From the NCBI GenBank assembly GCA_039000515.1, contig JBCFYV010000001.1, positions 60,012,234 to 60,076,233 of the forward strand: a DNA stretch of 64,000 nt, in the 5' to 3' direction. Each line of letters begins with the position of its first letter. Position 1 is the first letter of the stretch. Below are positions 61,165-64,000 of this stretch, piece by piece. The stretch comes from Timema cristinae (taxonomy: Eukaryota; Arthropoda; Insecta; Phasmatodea; Timematidae). The position numbers were made by a program, and so were the translations under genes. Below the pieces are notes generated by a model. It did not search any database. It was given only the letters and a program-made list of their open reading frames with translations, and had not been told where the DNA came from.

Positions 61165-61392
61165 CTCCAAGTGTGCTGTGATGGATTTGTTATTATATAG
61201 TTTGATTTGTATTTTCTTTTCAAAGAGGGGGTTCACTAGCGTAATCAAGAATTCAAAACTATCATCATCCATGGGAAGATAGCTTCTGTAATCTTCAGGG
61301 TTGTTTTCTAAGGAAACCAAAAGTTGAAACACTAGTGTTCTAAGCGCTAACACGACATAATTAAAATGATCGAAAATCAGTGGGAAAATCAC
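61165..61392 (-). pseudogene. PIF/Harbinger transposase N-terminal relic
   Basis: On the minus strand, ENNPEDYRSYLPMDDDSFEF followed by LITLVNPLFEKK (about 61306-61215) matches the start of HARBI1-like nucleases of insects (family pattern 'DP..Y.N/SYLRM....FE.LL.LV.P.I.K'). Only ~75 codons are open. The DDE catalytic part is missing. Upstream residues VFQLLVSLE fit the same frame. An old fragment. Confidence 0.65.
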
Positions 61393-62237
61393 CCAAAAAA
61401 GCTTAAGATTTGATTTGATTTCTTCTCAATTCTTATAAATAATTTGATAAGCTCGGTTCCGGTAATAGAAATTACGAGGAAATGACTGAACAAATTTTGA
61501 CAAACGACCACTAATATCAACGCTTAGGAGTCCAGGATTTCGGAAAAAATAATAGTTTTCCACAAAAACCCCATTTTCACAGAGAATGTTCAGTTTTTAT
61601 TCTTTGTTTAGTCACCATGTGAACCGTTATTTGTTGCATGGCTGTAAATCTTTAAATAAAATATGCCTCTTTGGCTAGAAACCAATAACTCAATCTTTAT
61701 TTGTTGGTCTGAACACATCACAATTTTCTCTTTGGGATGACTGGTCAACACAGCTAAATTGAATTGCTTAGACTGGAGAAACATTTTTTATTGGAATGTT
61801 GCTATCGTTAATTGTCATTTAAATCAATAATATTGAGCATAATTTGAAATTTAAAAGGTGAAGTTAAATTCGTAAACGTCTACGCCTTGTACCGCGCATG
61901 ATAAAAAGGTGTTTAGATATGTTAAGGTATGTATTATAAGCTCAAAAACGATAAAATTATCTTGAATAATGTTTAGAAATAGCCATTTTAACTAATTAAT
62001 TATGAGTTCTGGTGTACATTTTTTTCAAATAAGGGGGTTTTGATGTTCATTTTAGCGTTTAGTAATACAATACAAATACAAAGTTAAGCTATGTTTTCAT
62101 TTTATCGCTTAATTTTGAGGATATTATATTTGAAAGTAATGTTTTGTGTGTTCCGTCTATCTTTTCACATTATTACAAATACAGTAAGTTGTGTTGCGTT
62201 TCCCTCTAGATACTTAATTTTGAGAGAATGTTATTTC
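61393..62237. other. No recognised gene
   Basis: AT-rich, with no open frame or repeat worth noting. Confidence 0.55.
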
Positions 62238-62250
62238 AAAGAACCGTAAT

Positions 62251-62525
62251 TATTATTATTATTAGCACCGTGTCTTACAACCCGTTCTGTTTGTACGCAC
62301 TGCTAATGTGTAATGGTAGGGTGATTGTGAAATGAAATGGAAGTGGAATCCGAACCATGGTGGAGGCCTGGCATTCCCCACATTCACAAGTTGTGATTAA
62401 TACACGTCTTGTCAGAGGTGAAGGAAGAGTTTGGCAATCAGATAAATCTGTGCTGGGACCGAGGATTGAACCCCATACCACAAGCACAGAAATCCGACAA
62501 CTTACCCCTAGACCGTCAGGTCACC
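62251..62525 (-). mobile_element. tRNA-headed SINE, family 1, copy B
   Basis: Full family 1 copy on the minus strand: head GGTGACCTGACGGTCTAGGG near 62506-62525, body, and the tail ending GGTGCTAATAATAATAATAA at 62251. A 13 bp target duplication AAAGAACCGTAAT flanks it (62238-62250 and 62526-62538). Open frames of 70-75 codons inside are incidental. Confidence 0.93.
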
Positions 62526-62554
62526 AAAGAACCGTAATGTTTGAGTACAACATC

Positions 62555-63060
62555 TATATTTTCACATTCTCTATCTCTATCTGACTCTCTCTCACGCTTT
62601 CACAAGCATATTCTCTCTAACGTTCTCACTCAGTCTCATTCACACTCTCTCCTCTCTTTCTCTCTCACACAAACTAGATACCCTCACATACACTCTCTAT
62701 CAAACAATTTATCTCACATTATATTTATTATACTCTTTCTTTTAAGTTCTCTCTCTCTCTCAAATGCTCTCTCACTCAAACGCTTTCTCTTTCTGGAACG
62801 CTCTCTATCACTCAAAAGCTTTCTCTCAAACTTTCTCTAAATCACTCATACTCTCTCTATATATAAATCTCGCTCTCTCTATTTCAAACTAACTTTCTCT
62901 CTCATATTCACACTCTCAATTTCTCTCTCTAACTCTCTCCCTAACTTTCTCTCCAACACTCTCTCTTAAAATCTGTCTCTAACTCTCTCTCAATCTAATT
63001 TTCTCTCTCTAAACTAATCTCTCCCACTCAAACTCTCTTTCGAATTCCTCCACATTTGAT
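62555..63060. repeat. CT-rich low-complexity tract
   Basis: About 500 bp dominated by CTCTCT/CACTCT/TTTCTC words with irregular interruptions and no fixed period. Possibly an old (CT)n microsatellite. Confidence 0.9.
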
Positions 63061-63104
63061 ATCTCTTTCACAAAATATATATTCCAAAATTATACACTAT
63101 CAGG

Positions 63105-63368
63105 GGTGACCTGGTGGTCTAGGGGTAAGGTGTCGGACTTCTGTGCTGGCGGCCGGGGTTCAATCCTCGGTCCCGGCACAGATTTATCTGATTACCAAAC
63201 CCTTCCTTCACCTCTGACAAGACAACTTGTGAATGTGGGGAATGCCAGGCCTCCACCGTGGTTTGGATTCCACGTTAAACTGTAGGTCCTCCATTTCATC
63301 TCACACTCACCCTACCATTACACATTAGCATAAGTGCGTATAACCCGAATGGGTAGTAAGACACGGTG

Positions 63369-63399
<31 letters not shown>
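63105..63399 (+). mobile_element. tRNA-headed SINE, family 1, copy C
   Basis: Head GGTGACCTGGTGGTCTAGGG (box A), box B GGGGTTCAATCCTCGG, the same body as copies A and B, tail GCGTATAACCCGAATGGGTA, then a (TAA/AAT)n tail of about 11 units. The 11 bp duplication TATACACTATC flanks it (63091-63101 and 63400-63410). Confidence 0.93.
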
Positions 63400-63401
<2 letters not shown>

Positions 63402-63415
63402 TACACTATCTTTTT

Positions 63416-63492
63416 TTCATACACACACACACACTTTATCACGCATTTTCACTTACATATTCTCTTTCTATCTCTCACACACGCTTTCACTT

Positions 63493-63527
<35 letters not shown>

Positions 63528-63550
63528 TATATACACACATTTTTATATAT
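63416..63550. repeat. (CA)n, (CT)n and (TA)n microsatellites
   Basis: Short perfect runs: CA at 63420-63434, CT then CA at 63490-63527, and TA-rich after that. Confidence 0.92.
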
Positions 63551-64000
63551 AATTTTATAAGCCATTTTTGATAGTTGAAATTAACAGTAGCGGTTTTACC
63601 GGTTTTAACCAACGAAGTCATTTTAAAGATTAGGGGTCCAGGATGCTGGCAAAATTATTAGACTAAGACTAAAACTAAATTTTCCTTGCGAATTATCCAT
63701 ATTTTAATTCTGTGTGAGCAGCGGCTAAACTGTACAATCATTCTTTGTTTACATCAAAATGGAAATCATTATCTGCGAATTGTTGTATATCGATAAATAA
63801 AATATTTCTCTTTGGTTAGATATAATAACAGCTTAATGATTCTTAAATTAGTAGTTTGGAGTAAAGAATAGATAGAGAGCTGGTTAGAAGGGTTATTTTA
63901 AATGTTTCATCCTTGACGGAAGAGAGAAAATATAAGTTTTCATTCAAATCAAACAACAAAAGCTAAACATCCATGTAATTTGATATTCTGAGATGAATAC
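63551..64000. other. No recognised gene
   Basis: AT-rich sequence to the end of the window with no supported feature. Confidence 0.5.

Noticed and set aside
62541..62840. Ser/Leu-rich 99-codon frame
   Set aside because: Translation of the CT-rich low-complexity tract.

Overview
This is a eukaryotic, intron-era, AT-rich (roughly two-thirds A+T) piece of an invertebrate genome, most probably an arthropod. The grounds are the transposon mix: a BEL/Pao LTR element, piggyBac, Tc1/mariner, two hAT families, a PIF/Harbinger relic, an endonuclease/reverse-transcriptase LINE typical of arthropods, and several tRNA-headed SINEs. No bacterial-style operon, CRISPR array or intact conventional host gene is visible. 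Almost everything recognisable is a mobile element in some stage of decay, or a tandem repeat.

Layout. 1-2335 is a 24-26 bp minisatellite that continues off the left edge. 2336-4130 is gene-free AT-rich DNA. 4140-5805 is a broken LINE. 6057-17916 and 18017-about 31455 are two near-identical copies of one ~12 kb block, separated by exactly 100 N. The block contains an uncharacterised ~9 kb stretch, a 36 bp tandem repeat, an antisense LINE reverse-transcriptase relic, one candidate exon, and a ~41 bp satellite with higher-order (~1.1-1.2 kb) structure. I read this as two overlapping contigs placed end to end (or two haplotypes), not as a biological tandem duplication.

31.5-44.1 kb is a transposon bed: a ZMYM1/DUF4371-type hAT relic, a SINE, two orphan hAT termini, a complete-ended but broken Tc1/mariner (36033-37379), a BED-finger hAT relic, a long (ACT)n microsatellite, and a TTAA-flanked piggyBac (41972-44098) with unusual subterminal palindromes. 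44.1-52.6 kb is mostly anonymous. It holds a possible TIR element with a SINE nested in it, a piggyBac C-terminal relic, two unrecognised coding-like fragments and an old SINE.

52633-59282 is a BEL/Pao retrotransposon with paired ~975 bp LTRs. Its integrase is missing and replaced by ~0.8 kb of unrelated DNA that carries a candidate signal-peptide exon on the other strand. 59.3-64 kb contains SINEs of two families, a 50 bp tail-only SINE insertion with its own target-site duplication, a Harbinger relic beside a GC-rich hairpin, and CT-rich low-complexity DNA.

The most interesting biology is the SINE system. Two families with different tRNA-derived heads and bodies share one 3' tail, and a tail-only insertion with a 10 bp target duplication suggests that the tail alone is what the partner LINE machinery recognises.
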